In this document: in pieces, positions 1-6,845 of the stretch | How the letters are laid out: every line of letters starts with the position of its first letter | How positions within the stretch are numbered: the stretch's first letter is position 1 | IMG/VR virus record: IMGVR_UViG_3300044950_000075 | Location: 1-20,951 of that record | Reading direction: 5' to 3' (one strand) | From: a virus | DNA: 20,951 nucleotides | Notes under the pieces: generated by a model | Seen by the model: the letters and a program-made list of their open reading frames with translations, nothing else | Database searches by the model: none | Told to the model about the DNA's origin: nothing | Made by a program: the position numbers and the translations under genes

Positions 1-2
1 TC

Positions 3-686
3 GAGGTTTACGGTGAGTTTCCATCGTCAGGCGAAGACCAGTTTATCAGCCCGACACTCGTTGAGGACGCGTTCAAACGTGAGAGATATAAGGATACGTC
101 TGCGCCTATCGTTATCGGGGTGGATCCAGCACGCGGGGGCGCAGACAGCACGGTCATCGTTGTCCGTCAAGGGCGGGATATCGTTGCTATTAAGCGCTAT
201 CAGGGCGAAGATACAATGACTGTCGTTGGTCGGGTGATCGAGGCAATAGAAGAATACAAACCAGTAATGACCGTCATCGACGAGGGCGGACTGGGGTACG
301 GGATATTGGACAGGCTAACCGAGCAGCGGTACAAGGTGCGCGGTGTGAACTTCGGGTCACGGGCTAAGAACTCTATTATGTGGGGCAACAAGCGGGCCGA
401 GATGTGGGGCGCGATGCGGGAGTGGCTACGCAGCGCCAGCATACCGGAGGATAGAAAATTAAAATCGGACTTGACAGGCCCGATGAAAAAGCCTAACAGC
501 AGCGGGACGATATTCTTAGAAGGTAAGAAAGAGATGAAGGCCAGGGGCATGGCAAGTCCGGACGCAGCCGACGCGTTATGCGTGACATTTGCGTTCCCTG
601 TAGCCCATCGTGAATATGTTGACAAAGCTCCCCGTAAGTCGTATGCTACTGGTAGCGGAGCATCAAGTTCATGGATGGGGAGTTAA
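3..686 (+). CDS. terL: Terminase large subunit, C-terminal nuclease part (5' truncated)
   Basis: The reading frame is open from the first bases, so the N-terminal ATPase half lies upstream of the window; 227 residues are visible. The visible part is the RNase H-like nuclease domain that cuts concatemeric phage DNA during packaging. It starts with a terminase-typical linker (GEFPSSGEDQFIS), then VIGVDPARGG with the first catalytic acidic residue (Asp41 of the visible part), then VIDEGG (Asp93/Glu94), and a third acidic site in SPDAADAL (Asp near 190). These three acidic motifs in this order are the known metal-binding set of large terminases. The C-terminal tail (Ser/Gly/Ala-rich, ending WMGS) is probably the flexible portal-contacting end. 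Base composition is distinctly GC-rich compared with the genes downstream. The stop is followed two bases later by the next ATG, so it heads the late operon. Confidence 0.93.
   Translation, partial: EVYGEFPSSGEDQFISPTLVEDAFKRERYKDTSAPIVIGVDPARGGADSTVIVVRQGRDIVAIKRYQGEDTMTVVGRVIEAIEEYKPVMTVIDEGGLGYGILDRLTEQRYKVRGVNFGSRAKNSIMWGNKRAEMWGAMREWLRSASIPEDRKLKSDLTGPMKKPNSSGTIFLEGKKEMKARGMASPDAADALCVTFAFPVAHREYVDKAPRKSYATGSGASSSWMGS
619..647 (+). promoter_or_regulatory. Candidate sigma70-type promoter inside terL 3' end
   Basis: A perfect -35 hexamer TTGACA (619-624) is followed after exactly 17 bases by TATGCT (642-647), which matches the -10 consensus at four of six positions. It would start transcripts near 654, upstream of the microprotein, groES and portal genes. 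It lies inside coding sequence, so chance is a real alternative, and there is no extended -10 TG. Confidence 0.3.
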
Positions 687-688
687 CT

Positions 689-829
689 ATGCCATTAAAA
701 AAATCACCTAGTAAAGAGGCCTTTCGTGCTAATGTTAAGGCTGAGATAGATGCTGGTAAGAAACCAGCTCAAGCTGTGGCCATCGCCTACAGTGTAAAAC
801 GTGAATCAACTAAAAAAGGCAAAAAATGA
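689..829 (+). CDS. Basic 46-residue phage microprotein, function unknown
   Basis: A 46-residue, lysine-rich protein starting MPLKKSPSKEAF and ending KKGKK. The core, with an AGKKPAQAVAIAYSVKR segment, resembles small conserved phage proteins with an 'AGKPxxQAxAIA' core commonly found near packaging and portal genes; none has a function I can name. A single amphipathic helix with basic ends is predicted, which would suit binding to nucleic acid or an acidic protein surface, but that is inference. It starts two bases after the terminase stop, and its own stop overlaps the groES start as ATGA, so the three genes are probably translated in a coupled way. It is short but its length, overlaps and family-like core make it a real gene. 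Confidence 0.75.
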   Translation: MPLKKSPSKEAFRANVKAEIDAGKKPAQAVAIAYSVKRESTKKGKK

Positions 830-1113
830 AATTAAAACCTTTCGGTGAACGAATTGTAGTAAAGCAAAAAGAAGAAGAACTAACAACGGCCAGTGGCATT
901 GTACTGGCCAAGCAAGCTGAGAAGAAGTTTGAAGGTGTGATTGTTGCAGCAGGGCAAGGTGCCATATTAGATAATGGCACGGTCAGAGCGATGACAGTTA
1001 AAGTAGGTGACACAATACTGTTCGGTGAGTATTCAGGACAGAAGTTTAAATACGAAGACGAAGACTATCTTCTTATGAACGAAAAAGACGTGATCGGAAT
1101 ATTAAATGAATGA
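826..1113 (+). CDS. groES: Phage-encoded GroES-like co-chaperonin (cpn10)
   Basis: This 95-residue protein aligns over its whole length with bacterial GroES (97 residues in E. coli). The N-terminal KLKPFGERIVVKQKEE corresponds to the first beta strand (bacterial form: IRPLHDRVIVKRKE). The mobile loop covers about residues 16-31 with SGIVL, putting the GroEL-contacting Ile-Val-Leu at residues 25-27, the same positions as in E. coli GroES. The roof-loop and following strand (GQGAILDNGTV, VKVGDTILF) and the C-terminal LLMNEKDVIGIL strand also match. GroES forms a heptameric lid on the GroEL chamber in the cytoplasm. The gene overlaps the microprotein upstream (ATGA) and the portal gene downstream (8 bases), placing it in the morphogenesis operon. 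A role in folding coat or another virion protein with host GroEL is inferred by analogy with T4 gp31. Confidence 0.93.
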   Translation: MKLKPFGERIVVKQKEEELTTASGIVLAKQAEKKFEGVIVAAGQGAILDNGTVRAMTVKVGDTILFGEYSGQKFKYEDEDYLLMNEKDVIGILNE

Positions 1114-3319
1114 TGACATGACCACCGTTGGGGTTGTCGCAGAAGGCGCTAATAAGCCTAACGACAAAAAAGACATGCTTGCAACGATGCGAAGCCGCTT
1201 TACTATGGCGGTTTCTGCGTATTCAGAAAGCCGTGAAGACGAGCTTGACGATTTACGCTTCGAGGCAGGCTCCCCCGACAATCAGTGGCAATGGCCTGCG
1301 GACGTACTGGCTACCCGTGGCTCAGTTCAAGGTCAAACCATCAACGCACGACCATGCTTAACAATCAATAAGTTACCGCAACATGTTCATCAAGTTACTA
1401 ATGAACAACGCCAAAATCGACCTTCGGTGAAGGTAATCCCTGTGGATGATAACGCTGACGTAGAGGTCGCGGAGATATTCGAGGGTGTAATTAGGCATAT
1501 TGAATATATTTCAGATGCAGATGTCGCATACGACACAGCATGTGAAAACCAAGTCACCTACGGTGAAGGCTACATCCGTGTACTCACTAAATATTGCGAC
1601 GACAATTCATTTGACCAAGACCTATACATTGGCCGCATCCGCAATTCCTTTAGCGTTTATATGGATCCTACAATACAAGACCCATGCGGCAGCGATGCCG
1701 AGTGGTGTTTTGTCACAGAAGACATGACAAAGGCAGAATACGAGCGTCAGTTCCCTGATGCCGCGCCAATATCGTCTATTATGCAACAAGGCGTAGGTGA
1801 TTCCTCACTAAGTCAGTGGTTAACTGAAGACACAGTGCGTATTGCGGAGTATTTTTACTTTGATCATACGCCAACCAAGCTAAACCTATACCAAGGCAAC
1901 ATGAGTGCGGTAGAAGGCAGCCGTGAAGACAAAGAATTGAAGGCTTTAGGCTTAAAACCGCTTAAATCACGCATGGCAGACGTTAAAAAAGTCAAATGGC
2001 TCAAAACTAACGGCTTTGAAGTGCTACAAGAACAAGACTGGACAGGTAAATTTATACCTGTTATCCGTGTTGTAGGTAACGAATACGAAGTAGATGGCCG
2101 TTTATACGTGTCAGGCTTGATCCGTAACGCAAAAGACGCGCAACGTATGTACAACTATTGGGTTTCACAAGAAGCCGAGATGTTGGCACTGGCACCAAAA
2201 GCGCCATTCATAGGTTACGGCGGTCAATTTGAGGGCTACGAGACACAATGGAAGACAGCCAACACGACCAACTGGCCGTATTTAGAGGTTAACCCTGACG
2301 TAACAGACGGTGCTGGTGCGGTATTGCCATTACCGCAACGCGCTCAACCGCCTATGGCGTCTAGCGGTCTATTACAGGCTAAAGCTGGTGCATCTGACGA
2401 TATTAAGTCCTCAACTGGCCAATACGACTCGAGTTTAGGTGCTACAAGTAACGAACGCTCAGGCCGTGCCATCTTAGCGCGTGAAAAACAAGGTGACACG
2501 GGTACTTACCACTACGTTGACAATTTAGCGCGGGCTATACGTCACTGTGGACGTCAATTAGTTGACATGATACCTAAAATTTACGATACAGAGCGTATTG
2601 CTCGTATTATTGGCGTAGATGGCGAAGTAAAACGGGCTAAAATTAACCCCTCACAAGCCGAGCCAGTGAAGAAAATTGTTGATGAAACAGGCATTGTAAT
2701 TGAGAAAATCTACAATCCTAGCGTTGGTAAGTACGATGTGTGCGTATCGACTGGCCCAAGCTACATGACTAAACGTCAAGAGTCACTTGATGCAATGAGC
2801 CAATTGTTGCAAGGCAACCCACAACTATGGCAAGTAGCTGGCGATTTGTTTGTTAAAAACATGGACTGGCCTGGCGCACAAGAGATGGCTAAACGCTTTG
2901 CTAAGACTATTGATCCTAAACTACTAAGCGATGCCGACGAAGACCCAGCATTGCAAGCAGCACAGCAACAACTTGAAGCTATGGGCCAAGAGCTAGACCA
3001 ATTGCATGGTATGTTGCAAAACGTCAGCAAGTCTATGGAAGCACAAGACATGGCTATTAAAGAACAAGAGGCTAACATTAAAGCATACGACGCTGAAACT
3101 AAACGTATTAGCGCTGTGCAGGCAAGCATGTCACCTGAACAAATCCAAGACATAGTCATGGGTACAGTTCACGGCATGATGGACAGCGGTGACTTAATTG
3201 GCGAGATGCCAGGCAGAGAAATGCCAAACGAAACAATGGAACAGCCTGAAGGCATGATGCCTGAAGAACAAATGCAACCCGAACAACCAATGATGCCGCC
3301 TGAAGGAATACAACAATGA
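1106..3319 (+). CDS. Portal protein, P22 gp1 type
   Basis: A 737-residue protein close in length to the P22 portal (725). The portal is the dodecameric ring at one capsid vertex through which DNA enters and leaves and to which the tail attaches. P22-family segments include PCLTINKLPQHVHQVTNEQR, RPSVKVIPVDDNADVEVAEI and SFSVYMDP in the first 200 residues, and the SGLLQAKAGASDDIKSSTGQ/SNERSGRAI region near 430-455. Residues about 610-675 form a long Gln/Glu-rich helix likely to be coiled coil, in the place of the P22 barrel. The last 40 residues are very rich in Met, Pro, Glu and Gln. The start overlaps groES by 8 bases; a second in-frame ATG four codons later is possible. The stop overlaps the next gene as ATGA, so tight co-translation is expected. 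Confidence 0.95.
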   Translation: MNDDMTTVGVVAEGANKPNDKKDMLATMRSRFTMAVSAYSESREDELDDLRFEAGSPDNQWQWPADVLATRGSVQGQTINARPCLTINKLPQHVHQVTNEQRQNRPSVKVIPVDDNADVEVAEIFEGVIRHIEYISDADVAYDTACENQVTYGEGYIRVLTKYCDDNSFDQDLYIGRIRNSFSVYMDPTIQDPCGSDAEWCFVTEDMTKAEYERQFPDAAPISSIMQQGVGDSSLSQWLTEDTVRIAEYFYFDHTPTKLNLYQGNMSAVEGSREDKELKALGLKPLKSRMADVKKVKWLKTNGFEVLQEQDWTGKFIPVIRVVGNEYEVDGRLYVSGLIRNAKDAQRMYNYWVSQEAEMLALAPKAPFIGYGGQFEGYETQWKTANTTNWPYLEVNPDVTDGAGAVLPLPQRAQPPMASSGLLQAKAGASDDIKSSTGQYDSSLGATSNERSGRAILAREKQGDTGTYHYVDNLARAIRHCGRQLVDMIPKIYDTERIARIIGVDGEVKRAKINPSQAEPVKKIVDETGIVIEKIYNPSVGKYDVCVSTGPSYMTKRQESLDAMSQLLQGNPQLWQVAGDLFVKNMDWPGAQEMAKRFAKTIDPKLLSDADEDPALQAAQQQLEAMGQELDQLHGMLQNVSKSMEAQDMAIKEQEANIKAYDAETKRISAVQASMSPEQIQDIVMGTVHGMMDSGDLIGEMPGREMPNETMEQPEGMMPEEQMQPEQPMMPPEGIQQ

Positions 3320-3678
3320 AAGCCTGTGACTTTGTAGGAATACTATTCTTAGCTAGGGATGTAGCGCACTCTGTACATCTAAATACTAGAAGCTACTCTA
3401 AGCATAAAGCACTACGTGGCTTTTATGACAATGTTATTGACCTGGCAGACAACTTTGCTGAAGCCTACCAAGGCCGTCACGGTTTGATGGGGCCAATAAC
3501 GCTTCAGTCAGCTAAAAAGACTACAAACATTATAGACTTCTTACAGAATCAATTAGAAGAAATAGAAGCTGATCGCTACAAAATATGCGACGAAACAGAT
3601 TCTCCCATACAGAACATAATTGACGAAATTATAGGCTTATACCTATCAACCTTGTATAAATTGAGGTTCTTAGCATGA
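3316..3678 (+). CDS. Small helical protein with Dps/ferritin-like ferroxidase pattern (DUF5856-like)
   Basis: This 120-residue protein looks like the phage DUF5856-type group, recognised from the HxxHLNTxSYSxHKAL...FYDxxIDLxDxxAEAYQGRxG core. Four helices are predictable at about 6-25, 29-56, 62-85 and 90-118. The core carries His18, His30, Asp45 and Glu49. Their spacing (12, 15, 4) equals that of the E. coli Dps ferroxidase residues His51, His63, Asp78 and Glu82, and AH precedes the first His in both. The extra Dps Asp67 position is Arg34 here. It is shorter than Dps (about 160 residues) and lacks its flexible N-terminus. A miniature ferritin-like role, such as iron binding or DNA protection, is inference; it could also be a structural four-helix protein that lost activity. 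It overlaps both neighbours by ATGA and has an AAGGAA ribosome site at about 3302. Confidence 0.7.
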   Translation: MKACDFVGILFLARDVAHSVHLNTRSYSKHKALRGFYDNVIDLADNFAEAYQGRHGLMGPITLQSAKKTTNIIDFLQNQLEEIEADRYKICDETDSPIQNIIDEIIGLYLSTLYKLRFLA

Positions 3679-4454
3679 ACGTCTATACCTCACAAACTCA
3701 ATTTGGCAAAACTGAAGATTTTGCTTTACAAGTGGCTAGAGGACAAATCCCTGGTCATTCAGCCATATCAATATTTGGATATAATCCTGACGTAGATACA
3801 ACTGAAGAATCAATTTGGCCTGATGGCGGCACAGTGCCTCACCCAACCTTGGCTTCCGTGCTTAAAATAAGCTCGTCTAGTGCGGACGATACTTCAGCAG
3901 GTACTGGCGCAAGAACTGTCACTATAGTGGGACTTGATGGAAGCTATAATCAAGTTAGCGAAAGCATAACTTTAAATGGACAAACAGCAGTTAACACAAC
4001 GAACAGTTATCTTTATGTAAATGGATTTTATGTAGCTTCAACTGGATCAGGCGGTGCAAACGCAGGTAATATTAATGCAGGCACAGGCGTAGTAACTGCG
4101 GGCGTCCCTGCTGTATTATATGACATTATCGCAACAGGGTATAATAACCGCACTACCGCACATTATTGCGTTCCAGCGGGTTACACAGGCTACTTAACTA
4201 CAGGTGTTATTACTACAGGGCAAGCCTCAGGGTCAACTTCTGTAACGGCGTTTTTAAAACAACACGGCCAAGATGGAATTGTTCGTGTGGGTGCGGTATC
4301 TACGCTTAACAACGGGTCAGTGCAGTATGATTTTTCATACCCGTATATAATTTCAGAAAAAAACTGTGTAGGCGCCTCTGCAATAGGTTCTGCGGCAAAT
4401 AACTCTGCAAGTGCATTTTTTAATATTGTTTTAATTAAAAATTATCAGGATTAA
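3675..4454 (+). CDS. Beta-rich virion protein, probable capsid-associated/decoration protein
   Basis: A 259-residue protein with no catalytic motif, rich in Gly, Ser, Thr and Asn and predicted to be almost entirely beta. The N-terminal third has a conserved phage-type stretch (QIPGHSAISIFGYNPDVD, then SIWPDGG), followed by alternating strands (RTVTIVGLDGSYNQVSESITL, then NSYLYVNGFYV). Similar proteins occur in structural modules of aquatic podophages; I recognise the type but cannot name a family. Its location between portal and scaffold, followed by a second small beta protein, suggests a head-surface or head-vertex role. No signal peptide or membrane segment is visible. The ATG overlaps the preceding stop (ATGA) with GAGG at 3662-3665 as ribosome site. 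Two cysteines occur late (HYCVPAG, KNCVGA). A tail-associated role cannot be excluded. Confidence 0.6.
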   Translation: MNVYTSQTQFGKTEDFALQVARGQIPGHSAISIFGYNPDVDTTEESIWPDGGTVPHPTLASVLKISSSSADDTSAGTGARTVTIVGLDGSYNQVSESITLNGQTAVNTTNSYLYVNGFYVASTGSGGANAGNINAGTGVVTAGVPAVLYDIIATGYNNRTTAHYCVPAGYTGYLTTGVITTGQASGSTSVTAFLKQHGQDGIVRVGAVSTLNNGSVQYDFSYPYIISEKNCVGASAIGSAANNSASAFFNIVLIKNYQD

Positions 4455-4456
4455 TC

Positions 4457-4723
4457 ATGGCAAACTATAAATATTTAGCAGCAACAGACCAAACTAAAGT
4501 AGGCGCCGGCAAACTATACGGCATTTTTGTATCAACAACATCAAGTGGTACAATTACTGTATACGATAGCGCTACATCAAGCACTAGCGACGGTAAGATT
4601 GCAAATACCATTACAGTAGCTGCGGGTACACAGTATCTTAGCTTTCCGTCAGGCATTTGGTTTAGCAACGGCCTTTATATCGTACTTGCTAACACCGCAA
4701 CCTTTACAGTTGTTTACGAATAG
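4457..4723 (+). CDS. Small beta-sandwich phage protein, possibly a capsid decoration protein
   Basis: An 88-residue protein made of short alternating strands: KLYGIFVSTTSSGTITVYD, then ANTITVAAGTQYLSFPSGIWFSNGLYIVLANTATFTVVYE. This pattern resembles small phage structural proteins that sit in head modules, often next to portal or coat genes; the exact function is not recognised. There are no cysteines, no membrane segment and no charged catalytic cluster. It begins two bases after the preceding gene's stop with an AGGA site just upstream, so the two are probably expressed together. Its 3' end contains the candidate promoter for the scaffold-coat unit. It may be a trimeric or monomeric cap on hexamers or a small head-fibre component; both are guesses. 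Confidence 0.6.
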   Translation: MANYKYLAATDQTKVGAGKLYGIFVSTTSSGTITVYDSATSSTSDGKIANTITVAAGTQYLSFPSGIWFSNGLYIVLANTATFTVVYE

Positions 4724-4731
4724 AATATATT
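4703..4731 (+). promoter_or_regulatory. Candidate sigma70-type promoter for scaffold and coat genes
   Basis: TTTACA (4703-4708, five of six matches to TTGACA) and TATATT (4726-4731, five of six to TATAAT) are separated by exactly 17 bases. Transcription would begin around 4738-4740, immediately before a hairpin at 4741-4757 and about 36 bases before the scaffold ATG. The sequence overlaps the end of the small beta protein gene (stop 4721-4723). Position and quality make it the best promoter candidate in the window, although late phage operons can run from one distant promoter. Confidence 0.5.
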
Positions 4732-4740
4732 AAAAATGTA

Positions 4741-4757
4741 CTGGTGCATTTCACCAG
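4741..4757 (+). other. Hairpin in the scaffold 5' leader
   Basis: A perfect 6-bp inverted repeat CTGGTG (4741-4746) / CACCAG (4752-4757) closes a five-base loop. It is followed by GGTTTCT rather than a run of T, so it is a poor terminator. Lying just after the candidate promoter's expected start, it would form the extreme 5' end of the scaffold-coat transcript and could protect that mRNA from decay. It lies upstream of the AAGG ribosome site at 4765 and does not cover it. Confidence 0.5.
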
Positions 4758-4775
4758 GGTTTCTAAGGAAACAAA

Positions 4776-5564
4776 ATGAGCGAAAACCAAGAAGTAGAAG
4801 TATTAGCGGAAGTACCCGCGCCAGTAGAAGAAGTTACGACAGCTCCTGAAACTGTAGCAAATGAAGTAGAAGTGTCGGAAGAAAAGCCAGCAGAAGCAAG
4901 CAAGACATTCTCGCAAGAGGAACTTGATGCTGCGATTGGCAAACGCTTGGCAAGAGAACAACGTAAATGGGAAAGAGAACGTGCTGCACAGGCTTCAACC
5001 CCTGCGACGCCTAGAGACCTTCCTGCGCCTGAGCAATTTGATACAGTAGAAGCATACGCCGAAGCATTGGCAGTGCAGAAAGCTGAACAACTGCTTGAGC
5101 AAAGAGATCGTCAAAAGCAACAGCGTGAAATCATTGAGTCTTACCACGATAGAGAAGAAGAAGCGAGAGCTAAGTATGATGACTTCGAGCAAGTTGCATA
5201 CAACCCCAGCGTTCCGATTACTGACGTGATGGCCCAATCCATACAGTCATCTGATGTTGGCCCCGAACTGGCTTATTACCTAGGGACTAATATTAAAGAA
5301 GCTGATCGGATTGCTCAGTTACCGCCAATCTTACAAGCTAAAGAAATTGGTCGGCTTGAAGCAAAAATCGCTAACGAGCCGGTAATTAAGAAAACAACTA
5401 GCGCCCCTGCGCCTATATCGCCTGTGACAGCTCGCGGAGGTAACTCTGCCAACTACGATACAACTGACCCACGCTCAATTAAAACAATGAGTACGTCAGA
5501 ATGGATTGCAGCGGAAAGAGCTAGACAGGTTAAGAAGGCGGAGAGCAACGACAAATATCGCTAA
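4776..5564 (+). CDS. Scaffolding protein
   Basis: A 262-residue, highly charged protein directly upstream of the coat gene, where P22-like phages keep their scaffold. The first 45 residues are strongly acidic (Glu/Val/Pro/Ala-rich). Residues 46-80 (FSQEELDAAIGKRLAREQRKWERERA) and about 95-140 (QKAEQLLEQRDRQKQQREII) are long charged helices likely to be coiled coil. After a Pro/Ala linker the C-terminus (STSEWIAAERARQVKKAES) is a basic helix, matching the known coat-binding basic C-terminus of P22 scaffold. Scaffold lines the procapsid interior, directs coat assembly and leaves before or during packaging. It has an AAGGAAAC ribosome site at 4765-4772. A head protease domain is not evident. Confidence 0.88.
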   Translation: MSENQEVEVLAEVPAPVEEVTTAPETVANEVEVSEEKPAEASKTFSQEELDAAIGKRLAREQRKWERERAAQASTPATPRDLPAPEQFDTVEAYAEALAVQKAEQLLEQRDRQKQQREIIESYHDREEEARAKYDDFEQVAYNPSVPITDVMAQSIQSSDVGPELAYYLGTNIKEADRIAQLPPILQAKEIGRLEAKIANEPVIKKTTSAPAPISPVTARGGNSANYDTTDPRSIKTMSTSEWIAAERARQVKKAESNDKYR

Positions 5565-5585
5565 TTTTATTATTAAGGAAACATT

Positions 5586-6800
5586 ATGTCTAATTCATTA
5601 TTAACCATTGACATGATTACTAGAAAGAGTTTAGAAATTCTAGAGAATAATCTTGTTCTAACCCGTAACGTAAATCGTGCCTACGATGACAGCTTTGCTG
5701 TTGAAGGCGCTAAAATTGGTTCTACATTGCGTATCCGTTTACCAGATCGTGCATTGGTAACTGACGGTGCAGCCTTGCAAGTGCAAGACGACAACGAGCA
5801 ATACACAACCTTGGCTGTATCTAGCCAAAAACACATTGGTGTTAACTTCACCTCTGCTGAATTAACTATGCAATTAGATGACTTTGCGGAACGTGTACTT
5901 AAACCACGCGTATCTCAATTAGCGTCTACGATTGACGCTGATGTAGCTAATGCTTACAAAGGTATCTATGCTTCAGTTGGTACACCAGGCACTACTCCAT
6001 CAACTTCATTAGTATTGTTACAAGCTCAACAAAAATTGAACGAGTATGCAACACCTATGAATGAGCGTTTTGCTACAGTTAACCCTGCTGCTAATGCTGG
6101 CTTAGTTGAAGGCATGAAAGGCTTTTTCAATCCTACTAACACTATCTCTCGTCAATTTACTACTGGCATGATGGGTACTGGCGTTTTAGGCTATGACGAA
6201 GTTAATATGTCACAATCAATCCTTAATCACACTACAGGCTCGCGCGTTGTAGCTGATTCAGCAGCGATTAAAACAACGATTGCTACACAAGGCGCAACTA
6301 AATTAACCATTAAATCGGTTACTAATGCTAAAACTTTAGTCCCAGGCGATGTGTTTACAGTTGCTGGCGTATATGCGGTTAATCCTCAAACACGTCAATC
6401 TACAGGTTCATTACAGCAATTCGTTGTAACTGCGTTAAACACTTCAGCAGGTACTGAGTTCGTTGATGTTGAAGTTCAACCACCAATGTACACTGCGGCT
6501 AATGCACTTGCTACTATTGATGCTTTCCCTCAAGCAGACGCATTAATCACTTATGTTGGTGCAGCTTCAACTGGCTATGCTCAAAACTTAGTGTATAACA
6601 AAAATGCCATTACTTTTGCAACGGCTGACTTGTTATTACCTCAAGGTGTTGATATGGCTTCACGTCAAGTTCATAACGGTATTTCATTACGTATCGTGCG
6701 TCAGTACGATATTAACAATGACCGTTTACCTTGCCGTATTGATGTATTGTACGGTTACTCAACAATCCGCCCACAAATGGCTGCCCGTATTTGGGGCTAA
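5586..6800 (+). CDS. Major capsid (coat) protein, P22 gp5 type
   Basis: A 404-residue coat protein of the P22 family (P22 coat is 430). Family traits are the N-terminal arm MSNSLLTIDMITRKSLEILENN, the NRAYDDSFAVEGAKIGSTLRIRLP segment, and a beta-rich insertion at about 225-335 with LVPGDVFTVAGVYAVNPQT, corresponding to the I-domain of P22 coat. The C-terminus (RQYDINNDRLPCRIDVLYGYSTIRPQMAARIWG) closes the HK97-like fold. It forms the icosahedral shell. The AAGGAAAC ribosome site (5575-5582) is identical to that of the scaffold gene 21 bases upstream, suggesting matched translation. A strong terminator follows the stop immediately. Codons are AT-leaning and regular, in keeping with high expression. 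Confidence 0.96.
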   Translation: MSNSLLTIDMITRKSLEILENNLVLTRNVNRAYDDSFAVEGAKIGSTLRIRLPDRALVTDGAALQVQDDNEQYTTLAVSSQKHIGVNFTSAELTMQLDDFAERVLKPRVSQLASTIDADVANAYKGIYASVGTPGTTPSTSLVLLQAQQKLNEYATPMNERFATVNPAANAGLVEGMKGFFNPTNTISRQFTTGMMGTGVLGYDEVNMSQSILNHTTGSRVVADSAAIKTTIATQGATKLTIKSVTNAKTLVPGDVFTVAGVYAVNPQTRQSTGSLQQFVVTALNTSAGTEFVDVEVQPPMYTAANALATIDAFPQADALITYVGAASTGYAQNLVYNKNAITFATADLLLPQGVDMASRQVHNGISLRIVRQYDINNDRLPCRIDVLYGYSTIRPQMAARIWG

Positions 6801-6833
6801 CTAATGGGGCTTCGGCCCCTAGTTTAATTTTTT
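6801..6833 (+). terminator. Rho-independent terminator after the coat gene
   Basis: GGGGC (6806-6810), a TTCG tetraloop (6811-6814) and GCCCC (6815-6819) form a C(UUCG)G-capped stem, extended by CTA (6801-6803) pairing with TAG (6820-6822) across a small bulge. A T-rich tract follows at 6823-6833. The UUCG loop is exceptionally stable. The element begins directly after the coat stop and would end, or partly end, coat transcripts. Confidence 0.85.
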
Positions 6834-6845
6834 AGGAGATTTAAG

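Noticed and set aside
200-625. Long open frame on the minus strand opposite the terminase
   Set aside because: It lies wholly antisense to a strongly conserved gene, has no plausible family features or ribosome site, and is explained by the GC-rich codon pattern of terL.
2562-2591. TTGACA inside the portal gene as a promoter
   Set aside because: At 17-base spacing the -10 position reads GATACA, with only three matches to consensus, and no gene start lies nearby downstream.
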